This document shows positions 8,637-15,919 of a DNA stretch of 32,758 bases, piece by piece. Origin of the DNA: DASRZM01 sp035686365 (GTDB lineage Bacteria > Pseudomonadota > Gammaproteobacteria > Xanthomonadales > Xanthomonadaceae). Where the stretch lies: contig DASRZM010000031.1 of NCBI GenBank assembly GCA_035686365.1, positions 1 through 32,758 on the forward strand, given 5' to 3'. The position numbers and the translations under genes were made by a program. The stretch's first letter is position 1; each line of letters opens with the position of its first letter. The notes beneath the pieces were generated by a model. The model saw only the letters and a program-made list of their open reading frames with translations, did no database searches and was not told the origin of the DNA.

Positions 8637-9109
8637 CGGCGCGTCGGAGACTGGCCGGGTGAACCCGGCTCGGAGGGGGATTGGGCAGCTTGCGCCGGTT
8701 CGGCGCGCGAAGGTGCGGCGGCGCGCATTGTGCCGTCGGTGTCGCCCGGCAGCAACGCAGCGGCGCCGTTCCACAGCGCCTGCAGCTGATCGCGCAGGCT
8801 GCCCGGATCGCGCTGGGCGGCTTCGCGGCGGGCCACCAGGACGTAGTCACCTCCCGGCAACTGCGCGCGCCGGCGGCGGAAGCTCTCGCGCGCGGTGCGC
8901 TTGATCCGGTTGCGTACGACCGCGCGGGCATCCACGCGGCGCGAGACCGCCAAGCCCAGCCGCGGCGGTCCGGCCGATGGCAGCACGTGCAACTGGAAGC
9001 AGCCGTTGCCCAGCCTGCGGCCGTGGGCGAACACGCGGGTGAACTCCTTGGGGCTCAGCAGCCGCGCCTGGCGCGGCAGTCCGGCGGCAACGGTCGGATC
9101 AGGCGCCAC
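8633..9109 (-). CDS. rnpA: ribonuclease P protein component
   Basis: Protein subunit of RNase P, which matures tRNA 5' ends. The recognisable core runs LPRQARLLSPKEFTRVFAHG, then RLGLAVSRRVDARAVVRNRIKR with the RNR motif that contacts the RNA, then RRAQLPGGDYVLVARREAA. The start is uncertain. I chose the GTG complementary to 9107-9109, giving 158 residues with about 10 residues before the core. There is no in-frame ATG nearby, the Shine-Dalgarno is weak, and a CTG three codons before the core is another candidate. The C-terminus has about 30 extra Ala/Pro/Arg-rich residues beyond the usual end. The gene begins 48 bases after rpmH and its stop overlaps yidC. Confidence 0.88.
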   Translation of the reverse strand: MAPDPTVAAGLPRQARLLSPKEFTRVFAHGRRLGNGCFQLHVLPSAGPPRLGLAVSRRVDARAVVRNRIKRTARESFRRRRAQLPGGDYVLVARREAAQRDPGSLRDQLQALWNGAAALLPGDTDGTMRAAAPSRAEPAQAAQSPSEPGSPGQSPTRR

Positions 9110-9156
9110 CGGCGCAGCATCGCCGCCCGGGCGCGCGGGTCGGCCGGTGCCGATGC

Positions 9157-9291
9157 TTACGGCGCGAGCCGCTTGCGGCCGCGGGCGCGACGCGCGTTGA
9201 TGATCTTGCGGCCGCTCGGGGTTTTCATGCGGGCACGGAAGCCATGGGTGCGGGCGCGCTTGATCTTGCTCGGCTGGAAGGTGCGCTTCAT
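9157..9291 (-). CDS. rpmH: 50S ribosomal protein L34
   Basis: A 44-residue very basic protein beginning MKRTFQPSKIKRARTHGFRA and ending GRKRLAP, the near-invariant L34 sequence. It is a component of the large ribosomal subunit. The start is the ATG complementary to 9289-9291; a longer open frame upstream lacks homology. It is the first gene leftwards from the origin and is divergent from dnaA, the classical arrangement. A promoter with recognisable -35 and -10 elements lies about 40-70 bases upstream. Confidence 0.98.
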   Translation of the reverse strand: MKRTFQPSKIKRARTHGFRARMKTPSGRKIINARRARGRKRLAP

Positions 9292-9331
9292 GGTCGTCCC
9301 CGAAGGCAGAATGCGAGAGAAAAGACGCGGA

Positions 9332-9360
9332 AGGATATGTGTGCAACCGCGTTGCGTCAA
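9332..9360 (-). promoter_or_regulatory. rpmH promoter
   Basis: On the minus strand TTGACG (9360-9355, 5 of 6 to consensus) is separated by 17 bases from TATCCT (9337-9332, 4 of 6). This would give a transcript starting near 9325 with a leader of roughly 35 bases before the rpmH ATG. The spacing is ideal and the position fits a strong ribosomal-protein promoter. The assignment is by eye, without experimental support. Confidence 0.55.
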
Positions 9361-9469
9361 GCTCCGACGGCTTGGCGCCCGCGCAGGGCGCGGAGTAGAC
9401 TCCCCATCCCTCCGCTGTTCCTTTTCCGGCGCCCGCTGCGGCGGCGCGCCCCGTCTTCTACGTCCGTCG

Positions 9470-10777
9470 ATGACCCCAACCTGGCCGCGCTGCCTGGAAC
9501 GCCTGCAGAGCGAACTGCCGCCCGAGGACTATCTGACCTGGGTGAAGCCGCTGCTTGCCGAGCAGCGTGAGAGCCAGCTGCACCTGTACGCGCCAAACGC
9601 CTTCGTCGCCGACACCATCCGCGACCGTTTCCTGCTGCGCATCGAGGAACTCGCCCGCCATTTCCTGGCGCCCGACGCGGTCGTTCGCCTGCAGGTCGGA
9701 AGCCCGGTGCGCGAACCCGCCGTTGCGGTCACGGCGCCCACCCGCGCCGGCCCGTCGCCGGTCAGCAACGTGGACCCGCACTACCGCTTCGAGAACTTCG
9801 TCGAAGGGCAGTCCAACCAGCTTGGCCGGGCGGCGGCCTGGCAGGTGGCGACGGCGCCGGGCCGCTCCTACAACCCGTTGCTGCTGTACGGCGGCACCGG
9901 CCTGGGCAAGACCCACCTGATGTATGCGGCCGGCAACCTGATGCTGGCCAACGACCCGGGCATGCGCGTGATGTACCTGCGCGCCGAACAGTTCTTCAGC
10001 GCCATGATGAAGGCGCTCAACGAGCGCGCCATGGATGGCTTCAAGCGCCAGTTCCACTCGGTCGATGCGCTGTTGATCGACGACATCCAGTTCTTTGCCG
10101 GCAAGGACCGAACGCAGGAAGAGTTCTTCCACACCTTCAACGCGCTGTTCGACGGCAAACAGCAGATCATCCTGACCTGCGACCGCTACCCCAAGGAAGT
10201 GGAGAACCTCGAACCGCGGCTGAAATCGCGGCTCGGCTGGGGCCTGTCGGTGGCGATCGAACCGCCCGACTTCGAGACCCGCTCGGCGATCCTGCTGTCG
10301 AAGGCGCGCGAGCGCAGGGTCGAGTTGCCCGAAGAGGTCGCCTACCTGATTGCGCGCCGGATGCGCTCGAACGTGCGCGATCTGGAGGGGGCGCTGAACA
10401 CGCTGGCGGCGCGCGCGCACTTCACCGCCCGGCCGATCTCGGTGGAGTTCGCGCAGGAAACGCTGCGCGACCTGTTGCGGGTCCAGCAGCAGGCGATTTC
10501 CATCGCCAATATCCAGAAGGCCGTGGCAGACTACTACCAGCTGCGCATTGCCGACCTGACCTCCAAGCGCCGATCGCGTTCGATCGCACGCCCGCGGCAG
10601 CTGGCGATGGCACTGGCCAAGGAACTGACCGAGCACAGCCTGCCGGAGATCGGCGAAGCGTTTGGGCGCGACCACACCACGGTGCTGCATGCCTGCCGCG
10701 TGATCCGCGACCTGATGGCCTCCGACGGCCGGCTGCGCGAAGATTGGGACAAGCTGATCCGCGCCATCACCGAGTAA
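9470..10777 (+). CDS. dnaA: chromosomal replication initiator protein DnaA
   Basis: AAA+ ATPase that binds DnaA boxes and melts oriC. The 435-residue protein starts MTPTWPRCLERLQSELPPED, typical for domain I, followed by a short domain II linker. Domain III has Walker A GGTGLGKTH (about 141-149), Walker B LLIDDIQFF (about 201-209) and sensor regions such as RLKSRLGWGLSV. Domain IV carries the DNA-binding signature with DHTTVLHACRVI. The frame is open far upstream (to 8681), but that part is antisense to rnpA and rpmH and lacks homology. No clear Shine-Dalgarno precedes the ATG, so the rate of initiation may be modest. It is followed by the oriC-like spacer and dnaN. Confidence 0.97.
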   Translation: MTPTWPRCLERLQSELPPEDYLTWVKPLLAEQRESQLHLYAPNAFVADTIRDRFLLRIEELARHFLAPDAVVRLQVGSPVREPAVAVTAPTRAGPSPVSNVDPHYRFENFVEGQSNQLGRAAAWQVATAPGRSYNPLLLYGGTGLGKTHLMYAAGNLMLANDPGMRVMYLRAEQFFSAMMKALNERAMDGFKRQFHSVDALLIDDIQFFAGKDRTQEEFFHTFNALFDGKQQIILTCDRYPKEVENLEPRLKSRLGWGLSVAIEPPDFETRSAILLSKARERRVELPEEVAYLIARRMRSNVRDLEGALNTLAARAHFTARPISVEFAQETLRDLLRVQQQAISIANIQKAVADYYQLRIADLTSKRRSRSIARPRQLAMALAKELTEHSLPEIGEAFGRDHTTVLHACRVIRDLMASDGRLREDWDKLIRAITE

Positions 10778-10788
10778 GCGGAACAGTC

Positions 10789-10797
10789 TGTGGATAA
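10789..10797 (-). promoter_or_regulatory. DnaA box (perfect)
   Basis: TGTGGATAA on the plus strand is the exact complement of the consensus TTATCCACA. It lies 12 bases after the dnaA stop codon, so it could serve origin firing and also dnaN expression. Confidence 0.8.
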
Positions 10798-10824
10798 GCT
10801 GGGGACGGGGAAACGCGGCAAAAG

Positions 10825-10833
10825 TTACCCACA
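10825..10833 (+). promoter_or_regulatory. DnaA box (one mismatch)
   Basis: TTACCCACA differs from TTATCCACA at one position. It faces the first box in inverted orientation, centre to centre 36 bases away. Confidence 0.6.
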
Positions 10834-10986
10834 GGATGTGCCCAGGACGCAAGGGCACGCTCCACCGCCTAGCGGGTGATGAAACCCGTTCTATATCAAA
10901 CAGTTAGATAGGTAACCCCCAGAAAACCGGCGCTCCACCACCACCACCAGCCTCTGAATTAGCCAATCGCTGAAGGAAGGTTCCGC

Positions 10987-12087
10987 ATGCAATTCAGCCT
11001 GTCCCGCGAAGTCCTGCTCAAGCCGCTGGCCCAGGTCGTCAACGTGGTCGAACGGCGTCAGACCTTGCCGGTGCTGGCGAACCTGCTGGTCCAGCTCGAG
11101 GGCGACCGCTTGTCGCTGACCGGAACCGACCTGGAGGTGGAGATGGTGGCGCGCGTGGCCGTGTCCGGCGGCGGCAACGGGGAGACGACCATGCCCGCCC
11201 GCAAGCTGTTCGAGATCGTGCGGGCCCTGCCCGACGGCAGCGAAGTGAAGCTCAAGCTCGGCGGCGAGCGGGTCACCCTCACGGCCGGGCGCAGCCGCTT
11301 CACGCTGGCGACGCTGCCACCGAACGAATTTCCGGCGATCGAGGACCTGGACCTGGTCGAGCGCGTCAAGGTCGGGGAAGCGGCGCTGAAGGAGCTGATC
11401 GAGCGCACCGCTTTTGCGATGGCACAGCAGGACGTGCGGTTCTACCTCAACGGGCTGCTGTTCGACCTCAGCGAGCAGGTTTTGCGCTGCGTGGCCACGG
11501 ACGGCCATCGCCTGGCGCTGTGCGAGATGCCGCTGGCCGAAGCCGTGCAGGCACGGCGTCAGCTGATCGTGCCGCGCAAGGGCGTGCTGGAGCTGCAGCG
11601 CCTGCTGGAAGGCCGCGAGGAACCGCTGGAGCTGGAGGTTGGCCGCAACCACCTGCGCGTGCGCAGGCAGGACGTGACCTTTACCTCCAAGCTCATCGAT
11701 GGCCGCTTCCCGGACTACGAGGCGGTGATTCCGATCGGCGCCGACAAGGTCGTGGGCCTGGATCGCGAGGGGTTTCGCGCGGCGCTGCAACGGGTGGCGA
11801 TCCTGTCCAACGAGAAGTACCGGGGCGTCAAGCTCGAGATCGCGCCGCAGCAGCTGCGCATCGTGGCCCACAACCCCGAGCAGGAGGAGGCGGTCGAGGA
11901 GATCCCGGCCGACACCGCGGTGGACGCCCTGGCGGTGGGCTTCAATGTCAATTATCTGCTCGATGCGCTGGGTGCCCTGCGCGGCGATACGATCCAGCTG
12001 GCCGTGCGCGATGCCAACTCCAGCGCCCTGCTGCGCGAGTCCGAGGACAGCCGCAGCCGGCACGTGATCATGCCGCTGCGTCTGTGA
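10987..12087 (+). CDS. dnaN: DNA polymerase III subunit beta (sliding clamp)
   Basis: Ring-forming processivity factor of the replicase. The 366-residue length equals that of the E. coli protein. The start is supported by a strong Shine-Dalgarno (GAAGGAAGG) and the conserved opening MQFSLSREVLLKPLAQVVNV. Further family landmarks are RRQTLPVLANLL, LTGTDLEVEM, VATDGHRLAL, LIDGRFPDYEAVIP, and the C-terminal MPLRL, which belongs to the conserved clamp tail. It is the second gene of the dnaA-dnaN-recF-gyrB series. The last two codons overlap the proposed GTG start of recF (GTGA), indicating coupled translation. Confidence 0.98.
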   Translation: MQFSLSREVLLKPLAQVVNVVERRQTLPVLANLLVQLEGDRLSLTGTDLEVEMVARVAVSGGGNGETTMPARKLFEIVRALPDGSEVKLKLGGERVTLTAGRSRFTLATLPPNEFPAIEDLDLVERVKVGEAALKELIERTAFAMAQQDVRFYLNGLLFDLSEQVLRCVATDGHRLALCEMPLAEAVQARRQLIVPRKGVLELQRLLEGREEPLELEVGRNHLRVRRQDVTFTSKLIDGRFPDYEAVIPIGADKVVGLDREGFRAALQRVAILSNEKYRGVKLEIAPQQLRIVAHNPEQEEAVEEIPADTAVDALAVGFNVNYLLDALGALRGDTIQLAVRDANSSALLRESEDSRSRHVIMPLRL

Positions 12088-13199
12088 GGGTTGCTGCGGC
12101 GCCGACCTCCGCCGGCGTCCGCCTGGAAACGCTTGAACTGCACGACTTCCGCCTGTTCGAGGCGGTCGAACTGGCGCCACCGCCCGGGATCAGCCTGATC
12201 ACCGGCGGCAATGGCGCCGGCAAGACCTCGCTGCTGGAGGCGGTGTTCGTGCTCGGCCACGGCCGTAGTTTCCGCGGCGGCAGCCGCGCGGGCCTGATCC
12301 GCCATGGCGCCACGGCCTTCCGGATCCACGCGCGCTGGCAGCTGCCCGATGGCGGCGTCCGCCGCACCGGGTTGGAACGTTCGGTGCGCGGCTGGCAGGC
12401 GCGGCTGGATGGCCGCGAACTCGAGCACCTGAGCGAGCTGTACCGGGCCTGCTCGGCGGTGTGCTTCGAGCCGGGCTCGCATGCCCTGCTGGCCGGGGCT
12501 TCGGAGGGGCGCCGCCAGTTTCTCGACTGGGGATTGTTCCACGTGGAACCCGGCTTCCTGGCCTTGTGGCGGCGCTATCTGCGCGCGCTGCGACAGCGCA
12601 ACGCCCTGCTCAAGCGCGCCGGGGCCGCGGCCGCCGAGCTGCAGCCCTGGGAGCACGAACTGGCCGAGGCCGGAGAACGGCTCACGGCCCTGCGAGCCGG
12701 CCATGCGCAGCGGCTGGACGCGCCGATCCGGAACCTGTGTCGCCAATTCCTGCCCGAGCTGGGTGCAGCCGCCGTGCGCCTGCAGCCGGGCTGGCCGCAG
12801 CAGGCAGCCCTGGGCACTGCGCTGCAGGCCGCCCGTGGCCGCGATCTGGCGGCCGGATTTACCACGGTCGGCGCCCATCGCGACGACTGGCGGCTGGACT
12901 TCGAGGCGCTGCCCGCGCGTGCCCCGCTCTCGCGTGGGCAGGAAAAGCTCGCGGCGCTGGCCTGTGTGCTCGGCCAGGCCCAGGCTTTGACCCGGGCTGG
13001 CGCTCCCTGGCCCGTGCTCCTGCTGGACGACCTGGCCTCGGAGCTGGACCGACCCCACCAGGGCAAGGTCTGGGATCTGCTGCAGCGGATGCCGGCCCAG
13101 GTCCTGATCACCGCCACCGAATCGCCGGACTGGTGGCCGCTGGACCGGGTCGGGGCCAGGTTCCACGTGGAACAGGCGCGCGTCGAGCGCCTGCTATAA
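12084..13199 (+). CDS. recF: DNA replication and repair protein RecF
   Basis: SMC-like ATPase that helps load RecA at gaps via RecFOR. The core starts RLETLELHDFRLFEAVEL, with Walker A GGNGAGKTS (about 41-49), the signature LSRGQEKLAALA (about 281) and Walker B VLLLDDLASELD (about 310). I chose the GTG at 12084, which overlaps the dnaN stop as GTGA and gives 371 residues; no other standard start lies between it and the core. The gene carries two exact parS sequences (12535-12550 and 13159-13174), both encoding the same tetrapeptide FHVE. Its 3' end overlaps the extended -10 of the gyrB promoter. Confidence 0.95.
   Translation: MRVAAAPTSAGVRLETLELHDFRLFEAVELAPPPGISLITGGNGAGKTSLLEAVFVLGHGRSFRGGSRAGLIRHGATAFRIHARWQLPDGGVRRTGLERSVRGWQARLDGRELEHLSELYRACSAVCFEPGSHALLAGASEGRRQFLDWGLFHVEPGFLALWRRYLRALRQRNALLKRAGAAAAELQPWEHELAEAGERLTALRAGHAQRLDAPIRNLCRQFLPELGAAAVRLQPGWPQQAALGTALQAARGRDLAAGFTTVGAHRDDWRLDFEALPARAPLSRGQEKLAALACVLGQAQALTRAGAPWPVLLLDDLASELDRPHQGKVWDLLQRMPAQVLITATESPDWWPLDRVGARFHVEQARVERLL
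12535..12550 (+). promoter_or_regulatory. parS: parS site (ParB-binding), copy 1
   Basis: TGTTCCACGTGGAACC, identical to the 16-base parS sequence known from Pseudomonas. It lies within recF about 1.6-1.7 kb from the candidate oriC, where chromosome-segregation centromeres cluster. ParB loads here to organise the origin for segregation; the parAB genes are not in the window. Confidence 0.85.
13159..13174 (-). promoter_or_regulatory. parS: parS site (ParB-binding), copy 2
   Basis: GGTTCCACGTGGAACA on the plus strand is the exact reverse complement of copy 1. The site lies 624 bases further on, at the end of recF, and ends 20 bases before the gyrB -10 box. Confidence 0.85.
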
Positions 13200-13200
13200 T
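13192..13200 (+). promoter_or_regulatory. gyrB promoter, extended -10
   Basis: TGCTATAAT is a perfect extended -10 element (TGnTATAAT), covering the recF stop codon. With 17-base spacing the -35 would be ACAGGC (13172-13177), a poor match, as expected for extended -10 promoters. The predicted start is near 13207, giving a leader of about 57 bases before the gyrB ATG. Confidence 0.62.
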
Positions 13201-13263
13201 TGACCGCTTGACAGTCCGAAACAGTGGCGGCGCGCGCGGCGTGCCGCGGAGAGCCCTGCGGCC

Positions 13264-15684
13264 ATGACCCAGCAGACCTACGACTCCAGCAAGATCACCG
13301 TCCTGCGGGGCCTCGACGCGGTCCGCAAGCGGCCCGGAATGTACATCGGCGACGTCCACGACGGCACCGGCCTGCACCACATGGTGTTCGAGGTCGTGGA
13401 CAACGCCGTCGACGAGGCCCTGGCCGGGCATTGCGACCAGATCGTGGTGACCATCCACGGCGACGGCTCGGTCAGCGTATCGGACAACGGCCGCGGCGTC
13501 CCGGTGGACATCCACAAGGAAGAGGGACGCTCGGCGGCCGAGGTGATCATGACCGTGCTGCATGCGGGCGGAAAGTTCGACGCCAACAGCTACAAGGTGT
13601 CCGGCGGCCTGCATGGTGTGGGCGTGTCCGTGGTCAACGCCCTGTCGCAATGGCTGACGCTGGAGATCTGGCGCGATGGCCACCACCACCATCAGGAGTA
13701 CCGCCTGGGTGAGCCGGTGCACCCGCTCGAGCGCCGCGAGCCCTCCACGCGCCGCGGCACGCTGCTGCGTTTCATGCCCAGCCCCACGGTGTTCACCGAC
13801 ACCGAGTTCCACTACGACATCCTGGCCAAGCGCCTGCGCGAACTTTCGTTCCTGAATTCCGGCGTCCGCATCGAACTGGTCGACGAGCGCGACGGCAAGG
13901 GCGACGTGTTCGAGTACGAGGGCGGAATCAGTTCCTTCGTCGAGCACCTATCAAAGCTAAAAACCCCGCTACATCAATCAGTTATAAGCTTGACCGGGGA
14001 ACAGAACGGCATCTCGGTGGAGGCGGCCCTGCAGTGGACCGACGCCTACCAGGAGGCCATGTTCTGCTTCACCAACAACATCCCGCAGCGCGACGGCGGC
14101 ACCCACCTGGCCGGCTTCCGCGCCGCGCTCACGCGCACCCTGGGCAACTACATCGAGCAGCAGGGCGTGTCCCGCCAGGCCAAGGTCCAGCTCACTGGCG
14201 ACGACATGCGCGAGGGCCTGATCGCGGTGCTCTCGGTGAAGGCGCCCAACCCCAGCTTCTCCTCCCAGACCAAGGACAAGCTGGTCAGCTCCGAGGTCAA
14301 GCCGGTGGTCGAGCAGCTGATCGCCGCGCGGCTGGGCGAGTTCCTGCTCGAGCATCCGCACGACGCGCGAGCGATCACCTCCAAGGTGGTGGACGCGGCG
14401 CGTGCGCGCGAGGCCGCGCGCAAGGCGCGCGACATGACCCGGCGCAAGGGTGCACTGGACATCGCCGGGCTGCCCGGCAAGCTCGCCGACTGTCAGGAGA
14501 AGGACCCGGCGCAGAGCGAACTGTTCATCGTCGAAGGTGACTCGGCCGGCGGTTCCGCCAAGCAGGGCCGCAACCGCCGCAACCAGGCCGTGCTTCCCCT
14601 GCGCGGCAAGATCCTCAACGTCGAGCGCGCGCGCTTCGACCGCATGCTCGGCTCGGCCGAAGTCGGCACCCTGATCACGGCATTGGGCACCGGGATCGGC
14701 AAGGACGAATTCAACATCGACAGGCTGCGGTACCACCGCATCATCATCATGACCGACGCCGACGTCGACGGCTCGCATATCCGCACGCTGCTGCTGACCT
14801 TCTTTTACCGGCAGATGCCCGAGTTGATCGAACGCGGGCACATCTACATCGGCCTGCCGCCGCTGTACAAGGTCAAGCAGGGCAAGTCCGAGATCTACCT
14901 GAAGGACGATGCGGCGCTGAACGCCTTCCTGGTCAACAACGCCGTGGAGGGCGCGGCGCTGCATTACAGCCCCGAGGCGCCGGCAGTGACCGGCGCGGGC
15001 CTGGAGAAGCTGCTGCTGGATTTTGCCGCCGCGCAGGATGCGATCCGGCGCATGGCGCACCGATACGACCCCAGGCTGCTCGATGCCATGCTCGACCTGG
15101 CGCCGGTGGAGCCGGACTTTTTCGCGCCCGGCACCGACACCGACACCGCGCCCTGGTTGGCGGGCCTGACCGAGCGACTCAACGGCAGCGGCCTGGGCCG
15201 TGCACGCTACCGGGCCCGGGTGGAGCCGGCGCGCGAGGAGCACGCCGGCGCGCTGGTGGTCGAGCGCGACCAGCATGGGCTGAGCACCGCGTTCGTGCTG
15301 CCGGCGGGCCTGTTCGAGTCCGGCGAATTCCGTCCGTTGCGGGAGGTCGCCAGGGCGCAGTCGGGGCTGATCGGCGCCGGGGCGAGGGTCGAGCGCGGCA
15401 ACCGCGCCCAGGCCGTGTCCAGCTTCCGCGAAGCGCAGGGGTGGCTGATGGAGGAAGCCAAGCGCGGGCGCACCGTGCAGCGTTTCAAGGGGCTGGGCGA
15501 GATGAACCCGGACCAGCTCTGGGAAACCACGGTCAACCCCGACACCCGTCGGTTGCTGCGCGTGCGCGTGGAGGACGCGGTGGCCGCCGACCAGATCTTC
15601 GCCACGTTGATGGGCGACGGCGTGGAGCCGCGCCGGGAGTTCATCGAGGACAACGCGCTCAAGGTCGCGAACCTGGACGTCTGA
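13264..15684 (+). CDS. gyrB: DNA gyrase subunit B
   Basis: ATPase subunit of the topoisomerase that negatively supercoils DNA, acting with GyrA. The 806-residue length fits the gammaproteobacterial form, which has a large insert in the TOPRIM region. The GHKL ATPase domain shows GMYIGD, EVVDNAVDEAL, DNGRGVP and GLHGVGVSVVNALS. The transducer has QRDGGTHLAGFRAALTRT. TOPRIM carries EGDSAGGSAKQGRNR and DADVDGSHIRTLLLTFFYR, and the tail has FKGLGEMNPDQLWETT. The start ATG follows GGAGAG. Odd feature: codons 229-241 use CTA, TCA, AAA and ATA, rare elsewhere here, producing an AT-rich island (13948-13992) at the boundary of the ATPase and transducer domains. The protein sequence there is normal. 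Confidence 0.98.
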   Translation: MTQQTYDSSKITVLRGLDAVRKRPGMYIGDVHDGTGLHHMVFEVVDNAVDEALAGHCDQIVVTIHGDGSVSVSDNGRGVPVDIHKEEGRSAAEVIMTVLHAGGKFDANSYKVSGGLHGVGVSVVNALSQWLTLEIWRDGHHHHQEYRLGEPVHPLERREPSTRRGTLLRFMPSPTVFTDTEFHYDILAKRLRELSFLNSGVRIELVDERDGKGDVFEYEGGISSFVEHLSKLKTPLHQSVISLTGEQNGISVEAALQWTDAYQEAMFCFTNNIPQRDGGTHLAGFRAALTRTLGNYIEQQGVSRQAKVQLTGDDMREGLIAVLSVKAPNPSFSSQTKDKLVSSEVKPVVEQLIAARLGEFLLEHPHDARAITSKVVDAARAREAARKARDMTRRKGALDIAGLPGKLADCQEKDPAQSELFIVEGDSAGGSAKQGRNRRNQAVLPLRGKILNVERARFDRMLGSAEVGTLITALGTGIGKDEFNIDRLRYHRIIIMTDADVDGSHIRTLLLTFFYRQMPELIERGHIYIGLPPLYKVKQGKSEIYLKDDAALNAFLVNNAVEGAALHYSPEAPAVTGAGLEKLLLDFAAAQDAIRRMAHRYDPRLLDAMLDLAPVEPDFFAPGTDTDTAPWLAGLTERLNGSGLGRARYRARVEPAREEHAGALVVERDQHGLSTAFVLPAGLFESGEFRPLREVARAQSGLIGAGARVERGNRAQAVSSFREAQGWLMEEAKRGRTVQRFKGLGEMNPDQLWETTVNPDTRRLLRVRVEDAVAADQIFATLMGDGVEPRREFIEDNALKVANLDV
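13948..13992 (+). other. AT-rich rare-codon island inside gyrB
   Basis: About 45 bases with roughly 38% G+C in a gene of about two-thirds G+C. Codons 229-241 read CTA TCA AAG CTA AAA, then ACC CCG, then CTA CAT CAA TCA GTT ATA. CTA, TCA and ATA are otherwise almost unused in the neighbouring genes. Within it CTACATCAATCAGTTA (13969-13984) matches 14 of 16 bases of CTATATCAAACAGTTA in the oriC spacer (10891-10906). Confidence 0.75.
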
Positions 15685-15704
15685 GCCGGCGGTACTTCAC
15701 GGCA

Positions 15705-15835
15705 CGGTCCGGACAGGGCCATCCCGGACGCGTCCGGACTCGCCGCATCCGGCACCGGTCCGGGCCCGGCTCGACCGCCTGCAGGTCTGATCGGCGAGGG
15801 CGCCGTCCCCGGCGCGCGAAACTCCGAACCCGATG
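15705..15835. repeat. palindromic repeat unit R1 (diverged) after gyrB
   Basis: The gyrB/membrane-protein spacer (15685-15919) contains a GC-rich unit with the same order of blocks as the better preserved unit at 22594-22792: ATCCCGGAC...GGACTCGCCG, TCCGGCAC..GTCCGG, CGGCTC, then the hairpin GCGCCG/CGGCGC followed by CGCGCGAA and CTCCGAAC. I take it as a degenerate member of the same dispersed family. Besides this I see no gene in the spacer. Confidence 0.5.
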
Positions 15836-15919
15836 CCGGACTCCACTGCGGATGCACTGCCGCGCCGCCATGAGCTACGCTGGTGGCGCGGTCCGGGAAC
15901 CGCGACACGCCCTGCGAAC

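Larger units (their letters stand above)
10778..10986. other. oriC: candidate oriC (dnaA-dnaN intergenic region)
   Basis: The 209-base spacer between dnaA and dnaN is the usual place for the chromosomal origin in this group. It contains one perfect DnaA box on the minus strand (TGTGGATAA, 10789-10797). A near-perfect one lies on the plus strand (TTACCCACA, 10825-10833, one mismatch). It also holds an AT-rich stretch (10888-10911) that stands out from the GC-rich surroundings and could be an unwinding element. A small inverted repeat, CGGGT/ACCCG, lies at about 10873-10888. Two visible boxes are few, so further degenerate sites are expected. Function is inferred from position and boxes. Confidence 0.7.

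Noticed and set aside
9110..9346. rnpA frame staying open across all of rpmH from an ATG at 9346, reminiscent of the overlapping rnpA/rpmH of Thermus
   Set aside because: The upstream part has no RnpA homology, and open alternative frames are frequent here. A GTG at 9109 gives a normal N-terminus. Ribosome profiling would settle it.
13208..13213. Perfect -35 hexamer TTGACA downstream of recF
   Set aside because: No -10 element follows at 16-18 bases; the region there is purely GC. The TATAAT just upstream is the better promoter signal.
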